A stretch of DNA of 64,000 bases, taken from contig NZ_LMID01000016.1 of assembly GCF_001428605.1 (NCBI RefSeq), forward strand, positions 1 through 64,000, given 5' to 3'. This DNA comes from Sphingomonas sp. Root720. GTDB taxonomy: Bacteria > Pseudomonadota > Alphaproteobacteria > Sphingomonadales > Sphingomonadaceae. The notes beneath the pieces were generated by a model. That model saw nothing but the letters and a program-made list of their open reading frames with translations. It did no database searches and was not told where the DNA came from. The first letter of the stretch is position 1; each line of letters opens with the position of its first letter. Position numbers and translations under genes: made by a program. Shown here one piece after another: positions 32,433 through 43,992 of the stretch.

Positions 32433-33258
32433 AGCCACCAGAAATAAGGTTTTTGGTCTCGTTCACAAGGTCGTCCAGCAACGCTACGCATATATCCGTA
32501 CCGATTACGTTGGATTGCTGAACCGAGTTTATATCGAGCATGAGCGTTTCAACAGGAATGACTCTGCGACCCATGGTCGGTGCGGCATGGCCTACCATCA
32601 ACATCATGATCTGCTGAACACCAGTTCCCCAGCGCGCGATGCGATTGATCGAAACCCCGGATTTTTCGCCGGCCTTGCGGACGTTTATGCCGAATGTCAG
32701 ATCAATAGCACTTGAAGGGACGGGCACTCCGGTATTTGAGCGGTATCCGGCGACGGCGTCCTCGGGCGACGAATGTCGCTTGAACATGTTCGCCACCAGT
32801 GCGAGTCGGACAGGGCTAACGAGGGCCACAAGGGCCACGGCAACCTCGCGTATCGCGGACAAGGCTTGTGGAATATCCGTAATAGGATCGGGCAGATCGT
32901 CGGTTGACGACGGCGCCGAAAGGATGATTTCGATCCGCCCAGGCTGAACCTGAAGCGCGGCGCTAAAATTCTGCCACGCGCCGGCCGCTACGCTCATAGG
33001 AGGCGCGCCAGCCGGGTTGGAATTGAAATTAAGTGGGTATGACCCGAATATTTTCGAAAAGAGATCCGGCGCAGGAAGGCCTGAAACATCGGGTGTATGA
33101 AAGGCTACGCAGTGCAGCGACTCTGCTTGCCAGTTCATTTGCTGCACTCTCGATTCCCCAGGCAAGCGATCAAAAGCAGCATGCGAAGTCTCCGTCAACC
33201 TTGGTTCGTCTGCTAGAAATATCCGAAATGGCGCATTTGACGAGTGGACGATGGGCAT
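32413..33258 (-). CDS. Unknown protein, first gene of the cassette
   Basis: A 281-residue protein (MPIVHSSNAPFRIFLADEPR...). The middle is hydrophobic-helical (AIREVAVALVALVSPVRLAL) and the end has a strand-helix unit TLMLDINSVQQSNVIGTDI. No family is recognised with confidence. GC content is lower than in the flanking integrase. The start is uncertain: TTG at 33303 extends the frame by 15 codons, and neither start has a strong ribosome-binding site. Confidence 0.65.
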   Translation of the reverse strand: MPIVHSSNAPFRIFLADEPRLTETSHAAFDRLPGESRVQQMNWQAESLHCVAFHTPDVSGLPAPDLFSKIFGSYPLNFNSNPAGAPPMSVAAGAWQNFSAALQVQPGRIEIILSAPSSTDDLPDPITDIPQALSAIREVAVALVALVSPVRLALVANMFKRHSSPEDAVAGYRSNTGVPVPSSAIDLTFGINVRKAGEKSGVSINRIARWGTGVQQIMMLMVGHAAPTMGRRVIPVETLMLDINSVQQSNVIGTDICVALLDDLVNETKNLISGGYDYLVG

Positions 33259-33456
33259 GTCTAACACGACATGAATGGAAGATGATCGCAGAGCGAATTG
33301 CAAACTGACGGATAAACGACAAACTCAAGAGCCCGCGGACCATCAAAAGTCCCGCTTTCCTCCGCTTGGCCCGACGGCCGCGAAATCATGCGGCAGGAGT
33401 GACGTCGCTTCACGTGGCCATTGCAGCGGCGGCCATACCAACATCCGCCCCGTCGT

Positions 33457-34755
33457 TTATCCGATCAGTTCGAACGGATCCTGCCACCCCTCCGTGATCA
33501 GATCCGCCCACGCCCGCCCCAGTTCGCGCCTCGGCTTCTGATAGCGCGCCCGGTTATAGGCCCACTCGGAAGCCGACATGCCTTCAGGCACATGCGCAAG
33601 CATCATGTCGATGATCATCCGATCACCATCGCGCTCACGCTCGGCCGCGCGCTCATTCATGATGGTTGAAAAGGCCGATCGCCAGCCGTGCGGAACCATC
33701 CGACCTTTGTAGTAGCCGGCCCGGATCCGCTTATACATCGTCGAGACGGCGGAATCGCTCATCGGCTCGCGGCGGTTCAAGGCGCCGGGGAATAGCAGAT
33801 CCCACCGGCCATTGATCACGCGCAGTGCACGAAGGCATTGCACGGCCTGGTGCGACAGCGGGACGTCATGTCCGAAGGCCGCATTGCCCTTGTCCTCGAC
33901 CTCAAGTTTCATGCGCGCCGCCGGGATTTCCCACAGTGCCCCCGGCGTGGGGGCATCTGGGTCCTCCCAGTCGATGCCGCTGAACTCGCCCCAAGTGGCG
34001 GTGCGCAGAACGCCGATGCGAACGACCGTCAGGGCTATTAGGCGCGAGCATAGCTTGGTCTGGGCATCGGAGGTGGAGCGGTCGACGTCGCGCTGCAGGT
34101 CGATCAGCTCGGGCACTTTCACTAGCGCCGGCTGCTTCGATCCAGGGGGCGTCGGCTTGAGCGCGGCACCGATGTCCTCGATCTCGGTGACAGCCTCCCG
34201 CTTGATCAGGTGCTCGCCTTTCGCGCGCTTGAAGATCGCCAGCACATAGCCGCGCACGCGCTTGGCCGTTTCGATCGAGCCTCGCTTCTCGATCTTGCGC
34301 AGTTCGTTCAGGACTGCCCGGCCGGTGATCTCGGATATCGGCAACGCGCCAATGCCGGGATAGATGTCATTCTCAAGCCGGAAGCGGACGCGTTTCGCAT
34401 GAGCCTCCGACCAGCGGGGGCTCTCGTCCTTAATCCAGTCTTCTGCCACGAGCTTGAACGTCGTCCCGGCGGCGGCGATTGCGTCCTGTTTGCGCCGCTC
34501 GATCTCAACCGCTGGATCGAAGCCGGAGCGCAGGATTGCCCGTGCCTCGTCGCGCCGATCGCGCGCTTCCTTCAGCTTGACCTCGGGATACAGGCCGAAG
34601 GTCAGCCGCTTCTCCTTGCCGGCGAAGCGATACTTGAAGCGCCACGACTTCGCGCCCTTTCCGGTGACGAACAGATACAGCCCAGCCGAATCAGCCAGCT
34701 TGTAATCCTTGCCGCGTTTCTCGGCATTTCGTACCTCGGTATCAGTCAGCGGCAC
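33457..34755 (-). CDS. int: Tyrosine integrase (P4/DUF4102 type)
   Basis: A 432-residue site-specific recombinase. The N-terminal arm-binding domain (LADSAGLYLFVTGKGAKSWR, TFGLYPEVKLKEARDRRDEA) is the DUF4102 type of P4-like and tRNA-targeting integrases. Catalytic residues appear in VRIGVLRTATWGE (Arg), HGWRSAF (His-x-x-Arg), LAHVPEG (His) and AYNRARY (Tyr). The GTG start is preceded by GGGGG. It is adjacent to the 3' end of tRNA-Ile, the usual target for this family. Confidence 0.9.
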   Translation of the reverse strand: MPLTDTEVRNAEKRGKDYKLADSAGLYLFVTGKGAKSWRFKYRFAGKEKRLTFGLYPEVKLKEARDRRDEARAILRSGFDPAVEIERRKQDAIAAAGTTFKLVAEDWIKDESPRWSEAHAKRVRFRLENDIYPGIGALPISEITGRAVLNELRKIEKRGSIETAKRVRGYVLAIFKRAKGEHLIKREAVTEIEDIGAALKPTPPGSKQPALVKVPELIDLQRDVDRSTSDAQTKLCSRLIALTVVRIGVLRTATWGEFSGIDWEDPDAPTPGALWEIPAARMKLEVEDKGNAAFGHDVPLSHQAVQCLRALRVINGRWDLLFPGALNRREPMSDSAVSTMYKRIRAGYYKGRMVPHGWRSAFSTIMNERAAERERDGDRMIIDMMLAHVPEGMSASEWAYNRARYQKPRRELGRAWADLITEGWQDPFELIG

Positions 34756-34910
34756 GATGCCCCCATCTCTCCCATTCGATGCCCCACCGGTGCCCCCATG
34801 TCGGCTGCGCTGCCATGATGTCTAGTGAGAAGATATGGAACCAGAACATCCCCGAATATGGGGATTCTAGCTCGTTATGACGACTGAAGCAATGTCGGGA
34901 ATAAAAGCGC
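34756..34910. other. Predicted attachment-site region between int and tRNA-Ile
   Basis: This 155-bp gap between integrase start and tRNA 3' end holds an ATCCCC-GAATAT-GGGGAT inverted repeat (34848-34865) and a 9-bp direct repeat TGCCCCCAT at 34758-34766 and 34791-34799, which could be arm-type or directionality-factor sites. The core crossover is expected to overlap the tRNA 3' end. I did not find a second copy of the tRNA 3' end in the window. Confidence 0.45.
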
Positions 34911-34986
34911 TGGTGGGCCCGGCAGGACTCGAACCCGCAACCTAGCCGTTATGAGCGGCCAGCTCTAACCGTTGAGCTACAGGCCC
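34911..34986 (-). tRNA. tRNA-Ile2(CAT), likely lysidine-modified
   Basis: Full cloverleaf on the minus strand: acceptor GGGCCTG with CGGGCCC, D-arm GCTCAACGGTTAGAGC, anticodon loop CTCATAA (anticodon CAT), T-arm GGGTTCGAGTCCTGC, and CCA encoded at 34911-34913. The CTCATAA loop and non-initiator acceptor pairing fit the minor isoleucine tRNA, whose C34 is modified by TilS, better than elongator Met, though sequence alone leaves some doubt. Its 3' end faces the integrase. Confidence 0.8.
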
Positions 34987-35033
34987 CAACCAGCGCCGGG
35001 GAGGCGATAGCCGAGCCTTTTCCGCGCGGCAAG

Positions 35034-36896
35034 CTAGACCGCGTCCTGTTCGGCGCGCTGGTCGCCCAGCGGCAGGCTCAGATAGAAGCGGGTGGTGTCG
35101 ATCTCGAGCATGCCGCCGCTGGCGATCGCGAGGTTGCGGACGAGGCGGAGCGCGAAACCCAGCCCGAGCACGGGCGCATCGGGCCAGTTGCCGCCCGGAT
35201 TATAGCCGGGATCGAGCAGCATCTTCTCGTCGCGCCCTTCGAGCGAGCGCGGGCGCAGGATCGTCAGCAGCATGTGGCTCGACCGGCGCGGGTCGCGCTG
35301 CAGGTCGACGCTGATCCGTTCGCCCTCGCCCGCCATGGCGATCGTCGCGGCCAGCAAGCGCGACAACATCCGCTCGACGGTGGGCGCGTCGACCGCGATC
35401 GGCGGGAGGGTGGAATCGATTCGGAAGGCGAGGCCGCTCGCCCGGTCCTTGGCGACCGTCTCGAAATTGGCATGGAGCCGGGTCAGGATCGCACCGGCGT
35501 CGACCGCCGACGAACCATGCGCCGGCTGGTCCGCCGTGCGCGCCGCGGCGACCATGTCGAGATCCTCGACCGCGCTGAGCAGCTTCCTGCTCTGCTCGAG
35601 TATCTCCTGGGCGCGACCGCGATAGGATGCGGCGGCGGGCCCGCGCATCTGCCCGTCGATCATCTCGGAAAACCCGATGATCGCATTGAGCGGGGTCCGC
35701 AATTCGTGGACGAGGTGGCGCAGCGAGTCGTTGAGCCCCGGTTCGGCCGGACGGCCCGCGCCGCCCGCCATCACGGCCGCGCTCTCGTCGGCGCGCGGGC
35801 GCCGCGCGGTGCCGCGATAGCCACTGAACCGGCCGTCCTTGGGATCGAAGAAGGGCACCGCCGAAATCCGCCAGTCGCCTGAAGCGGCCCCTTGCCCGGC
35901 GATCGTCAGCCGTGCGTCGCGGAACGGGGTGCGGCTGCGATAGGCACCGGCGGCGTGGCCATCGACGCCGTGGTCGGTCTGGTGGGCCGCGACGGCGATG
36001 GTCTCGCCGATCACCGGCCCGCGCGGCACGCCCTGCACCCAGCAGATCACGCCGTCGACCCCGGTCTCGAAGCGGAAATTATCGACCCTGCCCGCCATGC
36101 CGTCGCCGTCGTGCGCGGACTCGGCCACCCCGTCGCCGTCCGCCGCAGGCCCCGCCTGGGGATAGCGGCTGCGAAACGTCTCGATACGGGACAGAAGTTC
36201 GCGGATCTGGCTCTCGCCCGACAGCGGCAGCGGCTCGACCGATTCGGCGAGCCATTCGGCGGCGCCGGCGAGACGCGGCTCGTCCCCCGATTCCACCAGG
36301 TCGGGCGCGGGCGCGGGTGCGGTCTCGTCCGGGACGATGGCGGCGGCCGGTGGCTCGGGCTCGACTTCCTGGGCCTCGGCGACCAGTTCCTCGATCGGCG
36401 CGGCGAGCGGCGCAAGGCTGGCCTCGGGTTTCGCCACCGGGCCGGGGATCAGGAAATCGCTGCTGCCGAAACCTTCGAGGGCCTGCTCGACGTCGCGTCC
36501 GAGATCGCGCCGGTTGCGCAGCAGGTTGCGCGCGCTAGGCGTGAGCCGGGGCAGGAGATCGAGCCACTGCCTGGCGCGCAGGATGACATGCCCGAGCATC
36601 GGCGCGGCGATGTGCGGCAGGTCCTCGGCGAAGAGCAGGACGAGCTCGGGCGGCACCCGGCGTCCTGCCAGGCCGCGTCCGGCCGCCAGCCGCAGGTCGA
36701 CCGGAATCTCAGGTCGCACCGAGCGCAGGAAATTATAGGCGTCGACGGCGCGTGGCGCATCGACCAGCGGATCGTCGACGCGATGCCCGCGCCCCTGCGC
36801 CAGCACGTCGACCACCTGCCGCCAGAGGATCGCCCTGGCTTCAGGCGTCGGCGCCGGTTGCGCAAGCAACGTGGCCAGCATGTCATCGAAACGCAA
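35034..36896 (-). CDS. Soluble sensor histidine kinase-like protein (degenerate ATPase)
   Basis: A 620-residue protein without membrane segments. A helical N-terminal domain of about 160 residues is followed by a long Pro/Ala/Glu-rich linker, a PAS-like part (about 290-350) and a HisKA dimerisation domain with H-box LRHLVHELRTPLNAIIGFSE. The C-terminal HATPase lacks a clear N-box Asn (LSRLLAATIAMAGEG is found in its place) but keeps a G2-like LGLGFALRLVRNLA. It may be a weak or pseudo-kinase. No response regulator is adjacent. Confidence 0.75.
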   Translation of the reverse strand: MRFDDMLATLLAQPAPTPEARAILWRQVVDVLAQGRGHRVDDPLVDAPRAVDAYNFLRSVRPEIPVDLRLAAGRGLAGRRVPPELVLLFAEDLPHIAAPMLGHVILRARQWLDLLPRLTPSARNLLRNRRDLGRDVEQALEGFGSSDFLIPGPVAKPEASLAPLAAPIEELVAEAQEVEPEPPAAAIVPDETAPAPAPDLVESGDEPRLAGAAEWLAESVEPLPLSGESQIRELLSRIETFRSRYPQAGPAADGDGVAESAHDGDGMAGRVDNFRFETGVDGVICWVQGVPRGPVIGETIAVAAHQTDHGVDGHAAGAYRSRTPFRDARLTIAGQGAASGDWRISAVPFFDPKDGRFSGYRGTARRPRADESAAVMAGGAGRPAEPGLNDSLRHLVHELRTPLNAIIGFSEMIDGQMRGPAAASYRGRAQEILEQSRKLLSAVEDLDMVAAARTADQPAHGSSAVDAGAILTRLHANFETVAKDRASGLAFRIDSTLPPIAVDAPTVERMLSRLLAATIAMAGEGERISVDLQRDPRRSSHMLLTILRPRSLEGRDEKMLLDPGYNPGGNWPDAPVLGLGFALRLVRNLAIASGGMLEIDTTRFYLSLPLGDQRAEQDAV

Positions 36897-37074
36897 AGGC
36901 CCGCCTCCAACTCGGTGTTGAACGGGTTTGAGCCACCGTTCCCCCGGCGCTGGATATTAGATTGCATCGGCGCCACCGGAAAGAGCGTTTGAGACGGAGT
37001 GGCGCGTGCTATTTTAATTGCACTATCCGGAAACTTTATTCTACGGATGACCGCAGTTTTTGAAAGGTTGCTCC

Positions 37075-37551
37075 ATGTCCGCCCCGTCGCTTGATCAAAT
37101 CGATCGCACCATCCTGCACGAGCTGCAGGAGGACGGGCGGATGACCAACGTCGATCTGGCGAAGAAGGCCGGCCTCACCGCTCCACCCTGCCTCCGCCGT
37201 GTCCGCGCGCTGGAAGAGGCCGGGGTGATCGAAAGCTATCATGCCCGCCTCAATGCCGCTGCCCTTGGCTACGGCATCACCGTGTTCGCGCTGGTGTCGC
37301 TGCGCAGCCAGGCCGAGGAGGATCTCCGGCAGTTCGAGGGGCATGTCGCCGCGCTGGCCGAGGTCCGCGAATGCCATATGCTCAACGGCGAGATCGACTT
37401 CATCCTGAAGATCGTCGCGCACGATCTACAGGCCTTCCAGCAGTTTCTGACATCGCAGCTCACGACCGCCCCGAATGTCGCCAGCGTGAAAACCTCGCTG
37501 ACGATCAGGACGTCCAAGGATATCCCCGGCATCCCGGTGGACGGCATCTGA
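37075..37551 (+). CDS. Lrp/AsnC-family transcriptional regulator
   Basis: A 158-residue protein: N-terminal HTH (IDRTILHELQEDGRMTNVDL then CLRRVRALEEAGVIESYHA) and a C-terminal RAM/AsnC effector domain (about 75-145, including HVAALAEVRECHMLNGEIDF). It would bind amino acids and regulate metabolism genes; the target is not evident from neighbours. AAAGG precedes ATG by 7 nt and decides the start over an in-frame upstream TTG. Confidence 0.88.
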   Translation: MSAPSLDQIDRTILHELQEDGRMTNVDLAKKAGLTAPPCLRRVRALEEAGVIESYHARLNAAALGYGITVFALVSLRSQAEEDLRQFEGHVAALAEVRECHMLNGEIDFILKIVAHDLQAFQQFLTSQLTTAPNVASVKTSLTIRTSKDIPGIPVDGI

Positions 37552-37580
37552 CACCCGTTGCCGGGCCGCTCCGATACAGA

Positions 37581-37614
37581 AAAGGGCCCGGCGCCGCTGG
37601 CGCACGGGCCCTTT
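37581..37614. terminator. Bidirectional Rho-independent terminator
   Basis: A perfect 10-bp stem AAAGGGCCCG/CGGGCCCTTT (37581-37590 with 37605-37614) with a 14-nt loop lies between the convergent Lrp and TPR genes. It is followed by T-rich sequence on plus (TTTCTTC) and TTTTC on minus, so it can serve both genes. Confidence 0.85.
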
Positions 37615-37627
37615 CTTCGAAGATGCC

Positions 37628-38902
37628 TTACGAGGTCGGCGGGTTCTGGGCCCAGACCTTCCCATAGCTGGCGAGCGTGGCGTAGGTGCCGGTGGTGACC
37701 GCGTCGAACGCCGCCTTGGCACCGGCCTTGTCGCCGGCCTGGGCGAGGGCGAGGCCGAGGCGGAAATTGGCCTGGCCCGCGTCAGCGCCGGGCTTGGTCA
37801 GCGCGACTTTGTAGAGCTCGGCCGCCTTCGCATAGTCCTTGTAGCCATAGACCAGGTCGGCCGTGGTCATGACCGACTTGAACGTCGACTTGGCGCCGTT
37901 GGCCGCCGTGACGGCCGCCGGGATCGACGCCTTGTCGGCCCCGAGCTTGGGCTGCGACAGCGCGATGATCTCGCGGGTGTTCTGGCTGGTCGAGGCGTTC
38001 AGCTTGCCCGCTGCTATGCCTTCCTTGAGGACGTCGACGGCCTCGTTCGGGAAACGCAGGTAAACCGCCAGCGCATAGTCGATATAGTTCGACTGGGCCG
38101 ACAGCGGCAGTACCCCGGCCGCGCGCGACAGGCGCAGCAGGTCGAGATCGACATCGCCCGACAGGCCGGCCATCTGGCGATAGATGAACAGCGAATCATG
38201 CCAGTTCTGCTTGACCGGATAGGCGGTCAGCCAGGCGGTGGTGATCTTCACGAACTCGTTCGGCAGTTTGCCGCGCGAGGCCATGTCGGCGCCACGGCCA
38301 TACCATTCGCTCGGCGCGGCCTGGCCGGCGGCGGCCTTGGCGTCGATCACCTTCTGAAGGGTCGCCAGCGCCTCGGTGGTCTTGCCGTTGCGCGACTGGG
38401 CGTCGGCGAGGATCGCATAGGCATCCGCCTCGGTGCTGCCTGCGGCGATGGCGCGCGAGAGCGAGGCTTCGGCCTTGGTATAGTTCTTCGCCTGATAGGC
38501 GAACTGGCCCTGGAACCAGTAATATTTGGACCGCTGCTCGTCGGTGAGCTGGTTGGCGGCCTCGCCGGTGGCGATCAACTCGTCGAGCGCCGCCGACAGC
38601 TTAGCCTGGTCGCCGCTCGCCTGCGCCGCGTTGAGGCCATATTGCGCGACGGCGAACTGCTCGTCGGGGGTCTTGGCGAGCTGCTTGGCCTGCGCCAGGG
38701 CCGCGTCGGCGGCGGGGATGTTCTTGGCCTTGATCGCGGCATCCGCCTCGCCGAGCGGCTTGCGGATTTCCTGGCCTATCTTCAGCTGCGGCGTAGCCGC
38801 CTCATCCTTCTTCTTGGCGGCGAGGACGGGGCTGGACGGTGCCACCGCGGCGACGGCAACGCCTAGCGCCGCGACCAGCGCAAAACGGGACGTGAATTTC
38901 AT
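37628..38902 (-). CDS. Periplasmic TPR-repeat protein
   Basis: A 424-residue protein with a signal peptide (MKFTSRFALVAALGVAVAAV, cleavage near VLA-A). The mature part is Ala-rich with helical pairs resembling TPR/Sel1 units, e.g. YYWFQGQFAYQAKNYTKAEA and ANFRLGLALAQAGDKAGAKA. It is a helical scaffold, probably in the periplasm. This type of Ala-rich TPR protein is common in sphingomonads; its partner is unknown. Confidence 0.8.
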   Translation of the reverse strand: MKFTSRFALVAALGVAVAAVAPSSPVLAAKKKDEAATPQLKIGQEIRKPLGEADAAIKAKNIPAADAALAQAKQLAKTPDEQFAVAQYGLNAAQASGDQAKLSAALDELIATGEAANQLTDEQRSKYYWFQGQFAYQAKNYTKAEASLSRAIAAGSTEADAYAILADAQSRNGKTTEALATLQKVIDAKAAAGQAAPSEWYGRGADMASRGKLPNEFVKITTAWLTAYPVKQNWHDSLFIYRQMAGLSGDVDLDLLRLSRAAGVLPLSAQSNYIDYALAVYLRFPNEAVDVLKEGIAAGKLNASTSQNTREIIALSQPKLGADKASIPAAVTAANGAKSTFKSVMTTADLVYGYKDYAKAAELYKVALTKPGADAGQANFRLGLALAQAGDKAGAKAAFDAVTTGTYATLASYGKVWAQNPPTS

Positions 38903-39099
38903 GCTTCAGGCCTCCTAGACGACGGCCGAAGGGGAGCGGCCGCCGGTAAAACACGCCGGTTGACTAATCGCTCCCTCGTCCCCGCACAAGCACGGGCGAA
39001 ACGATCCGGCTTCACTCGTCGCTCTCTAGGCACCATTCGCTGAATGGCGATTGAACCGGACCGGTTGATCGGGTGCACGCAGATGGCTAGGGCAAGCCG

Positions 39100-39861
39100 A
39101 TGCTACTCCTGCTCTCGCCCGCCAAATCGCTCGATTATGCAAGCCCGCTGCCGGCGGTCGAGGCGACCGCGCCGCGCTTCGCCGAGGAGGCGCTGGCGAC
39201 CGCGCAGGCGGCCGCGAAACTGGGGCCGAAGAAGCTGGCCGGGCTGATGAGCATCTCGGACAAGCTCGCGAAGCTCAACGCCGACCGCTATGCCGGCTTT
39301 GCGGACCAGGAGGAGCGGCCCGCGCTCTACGCCTTCGCCGGCGACGTCTATGTCGGCTTCGAGGCGAGAACCCTCGACGAGCCCGCGATCGGTTTCGCGC
39401 AGGACCATGTCCGCATCCTGTCCGGCCTTTACGGCCTTCTCCGACCGCTCGACCTGATCCGGCCCTACCGCCTGGAAATGGGAACGCGCTGGGCGCCGGG
39501 TCGCAAGAAGAACCTCTATCAGCTGTGGGGCAGCAAGATATCCGACGCGCTGGCGGCGGACCTGCTGGCCGAAGGATCGGACGTCGTCATCAATTGCGCC
39601 AGCAAGGAATATTGGCACGCCGTCGAACAGGCCCCGCCGAGCGGCATCCGCATCATCACCATGGATTTCCGCGAACTGACGCCGCAGGGCCTGGTGTTCA
39701 ACAGCTTCGGCGCGAAGCGGGCGCGGGGGATGATGGCGCGCTGGATGAGCGAGCATCGGATCACCGACCCGGAAGGACTGAAAGGTTTCGACAGCGACGG
39801 CTACGCCTTCGCGGCCGACGGATCGGACGATTCGATCTGGCGCTTCGTCAAGCCGCGCTGA
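39100..39861 (+). CDS. yaaA: Peroxide stress protein YaaA (DUF328)
   Basis: A 253-residue protein with family-typical blocks: LLLLSPAKSLDY at the N-terminus, YAFAGDVYVGFEARTLDEPA, ILSGLYGLLRPLDLIRPYRL, NLYQLWG and VINCASKEYW. YaaA limits free iron and oxidative DNA damage in E. coli by a mechanism not fully known. Length and full set of motifs are normal. It is followed at 39923 by a small membrane protein. Confidence 0.92.
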   Translation: MLLLLSPAKSLDYASPLPAVEATAPRFAEEALATAQAAAKLGPKKLAGLMSISDKLAKLNADRYAGFADQEERPALYAFAGDVYVGFEARTLDEPAIGFAQDHVRILSGLYGLLRPLDLIRPYRLEMGTRWAPGRKKNLYQLWGSKISDALAADLLAEGSDVVINCASKEYWHAVEQAPPSGIRIITMDFRELTPQGLVFNSFGAKRARGMMARWMSEHRITDPEGLKGFDSDGYAFAADGSDDSIWRFVKPR

Positions 39862-39922
39862 ACGCACAGGAACCTCGCGCGCTTCGGCCCGTTGGTGCAT
39901 CAGATCGACGGGAGACAGGATC

Positions 39923-40096
39923 ATGGACAGCCAGCCGCACCCTACCGACCGGGACAAGGGCAACGGCGTCGAAGTCACGACCGACGAAGCCCGCGCCGGC
40001 GCGACGCCGCACATGACGCGCTATATCCTCGGCTGGGGACTCGCGCTCGTCATCATCGCCTTCCTCATCGTCCTGGCGGTGAACAACTGGGGATGA
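39923..40096 (+). CDS. Small single-pass membrane protein
   Basis: A 57-residue protein: hydrophilic N-terminal 32 residues (MDSQPHPTDRDKGNGVEVTT...), then one transmembrane helix (YILGWGLALVIIAFLIVLAV) and NNWG. GGAGACAGGATC before ATG supplies a good ribosome-binding site. Short alphaproteobacterial genes of this design are often conserved but uncharacterised. Located between yaaA and gyrA. Confidence 0.75.
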   Translation: MDSQPHPTDRDKGNGVEVTTDEARAGATPHMTRYILGWGLALVIIAFLIVLAVNNWG

Positions 40097-40249
40097 CGAA
40101 TATCGCGCGGCCGGCCGTCGCGCGATCGTAACGCTACCGCTCTATCGGCAGTATCGGCTCTAGCCTTCGTGACAGTCCTTCGTTAGGAGCATCTGGGCCC
40201 CCTTCCCGGGGGTCATACGAGCGCTTCAACGAACACGGACCGACAGACT

Positions 40250-43018
<2,769 letters not shown>

Positions 43019-43098
43019 CGTCATCCCGGCGAAAGCCGGGATCTCACTAGCTTGCCGGGACGAAGAAAAATGAGATCCTCGCTTTCGCGAGGATGACG
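43019..43098. repeat. Palindromic intergenic repeat, copy 1
   Basis: Begins CGTCATCCCGGCGAAAGCCGG and ends with CGCGAGGATGACGA; the left arm CCCGGC-GAAA-GCCGGG is a perfect hairpin, and the outer GTCATCC/GGATGAC ends are inverse complements. A closely similar element occurs at 50902-50997. The family resembles the repeats widespread in sphingomonad genomes. Located directly after gyrA, it may also act as a transcription-end structure. Confidence 0.85.
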
Positions 43099-43105
43099 AG
43101 GATCG

Positions 43106-43546
43106 TCACACCCCCTTCAGCACCTCCTCGAGCTTGTCGATCGGGTGGTTGACGAGATCCTTGTCGACCTCGGCCACGATCTTCGCCTCGACCGCCTTGT
43201 CATAATGCTGGCGCAGTTCGCCCAGCGTGCGCGGCGGCGCCACCACCACGAGCTGATCGATCCCGTCCTGACGGACCCGCCGCGCGAGCAACTCCGCGGT
43301 GTCCTTGGCGAAGCGGTCCTCCTCCATTTGATGATAGTCGGGTTCCTCCATCGTGCCCTGCCGCCCGCCGACCTGGCTCATCGCCCGGCCCGGAGCATCG
43401 GTCTTCAGGTCGCGATCCTCGAGCCCCGCCTGGGCGCGCTGGTCCTCGACGACGAGGTTGAGGAACTCGGCGTCGCCTTCATTGCGCAGGAACAGCGATT
43501 TGCGGCCGTCGGCGACCAGAACGAGCGCGTCGTGGGAAATGCGCAT
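43106..43546 (-). CDS. Host-attachment family protein (baeRF-like)
   Basis: A 146-residue cytoplasmic protein starting MRISHDALVLVADGRKSLFL, with a central charged region and a C-terminal block ELLARRVRQDGIDQLVVVAP followed by PPRTLGELRQHYDKAVEAKI. These are the defining segments of the baeRF-type host attachment family, named from Agrobacterium and related to release-factor-fold proteins; the true role is unknown. AAAGGAGAG precedes ATG. Convergent with gyrA. Confidence 0.85.
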   Translation of the reverse strand: MRISHDALVLVADGRKSLFLRNEGDAEFLNLVVEDQRAQAGLEDRDLKTDAPGRAMSQVGGRQGTMEEPDYHQMEEDRFAKDTAELLARRVRQDGIDQLVVVAPPRTLGELRQHYDKAVEAKIVAEVDKDLVNHPIDKLEEVLKGV

Positions 43547-43605
43547 GGATGCTCTCCTTTCAGGGGTTTGAGGGAGAACGCGCGATCACGCGGCGAGGTT
43601 GCGGA

Positions 43606-43992
43606 TCACGTCGGGACGATACGCTGGCGAAACCATGAAGCGACCTGTTCCTCGGCCAGCCTGCCGGCGGACAGATCGACGACCATGTTCAAGGCTTCCG
43701 CCTTGTCGAAAACAAGCTCGATGCCATTGGCCATCAGGAAAAGACGAGCGACGATCCAGGCGCTCCGCTTATTGCCGTCCGCGAAGCCATGGTTTCGAGC
43801 GAAGCCGAAGGCATAGGCGGCAGCCAGCGCCGCAGCATCGGGTTTGCCATAGGCCGCAAGATTCAGCGGTCGTGCCAGCGCCGACTCCAGCGCACCCTGA
43901 TCCCGAACACCGGCAAGCCCGCCATGCTCCGCCAGTTGGCGGTCATGCAGCGCATGCACGACCGACATGGCGACCCATTTCCACGCGGTCAT
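43606..43992 (-). CDS. doc: Doc-type Fic-fold toxin
   Basis: A 128-residue protein with the Fic/Doc motif HGFADGNKR (His68 to Arg76), an N-terminal VVHALHDRQLAEHGGLAGVR and a C-terminal helix. Doc toxins phosphorylate elongation factor Tu and stop translation. It follows an AbrB-fold antitoxin with ATGA overlap, so the pair is a toxin-antitoxin module. Length is normal. Motif complete, so activity is expected. Confidence 0.88.
   Translation of the reverse strand: MTAWKWVAMSVVHALHDRQLAEHGGLAGVRDQGALESALARPLNLAAYGKPDAAALAAAYAFGFARNHGFADGNKRSAWIVARLFLMANGIELVFDKAEALNMVVDLSAGRLAEEQVASWFRQRIVPT

Noticed and set aside
32413-33258. Assignment of cassette gene one to the TIGR04255 family
   Set aside because: Only the C-terminal strand-helix shape (LMLDINS) is similar; the expected N-terminal motif is missing.
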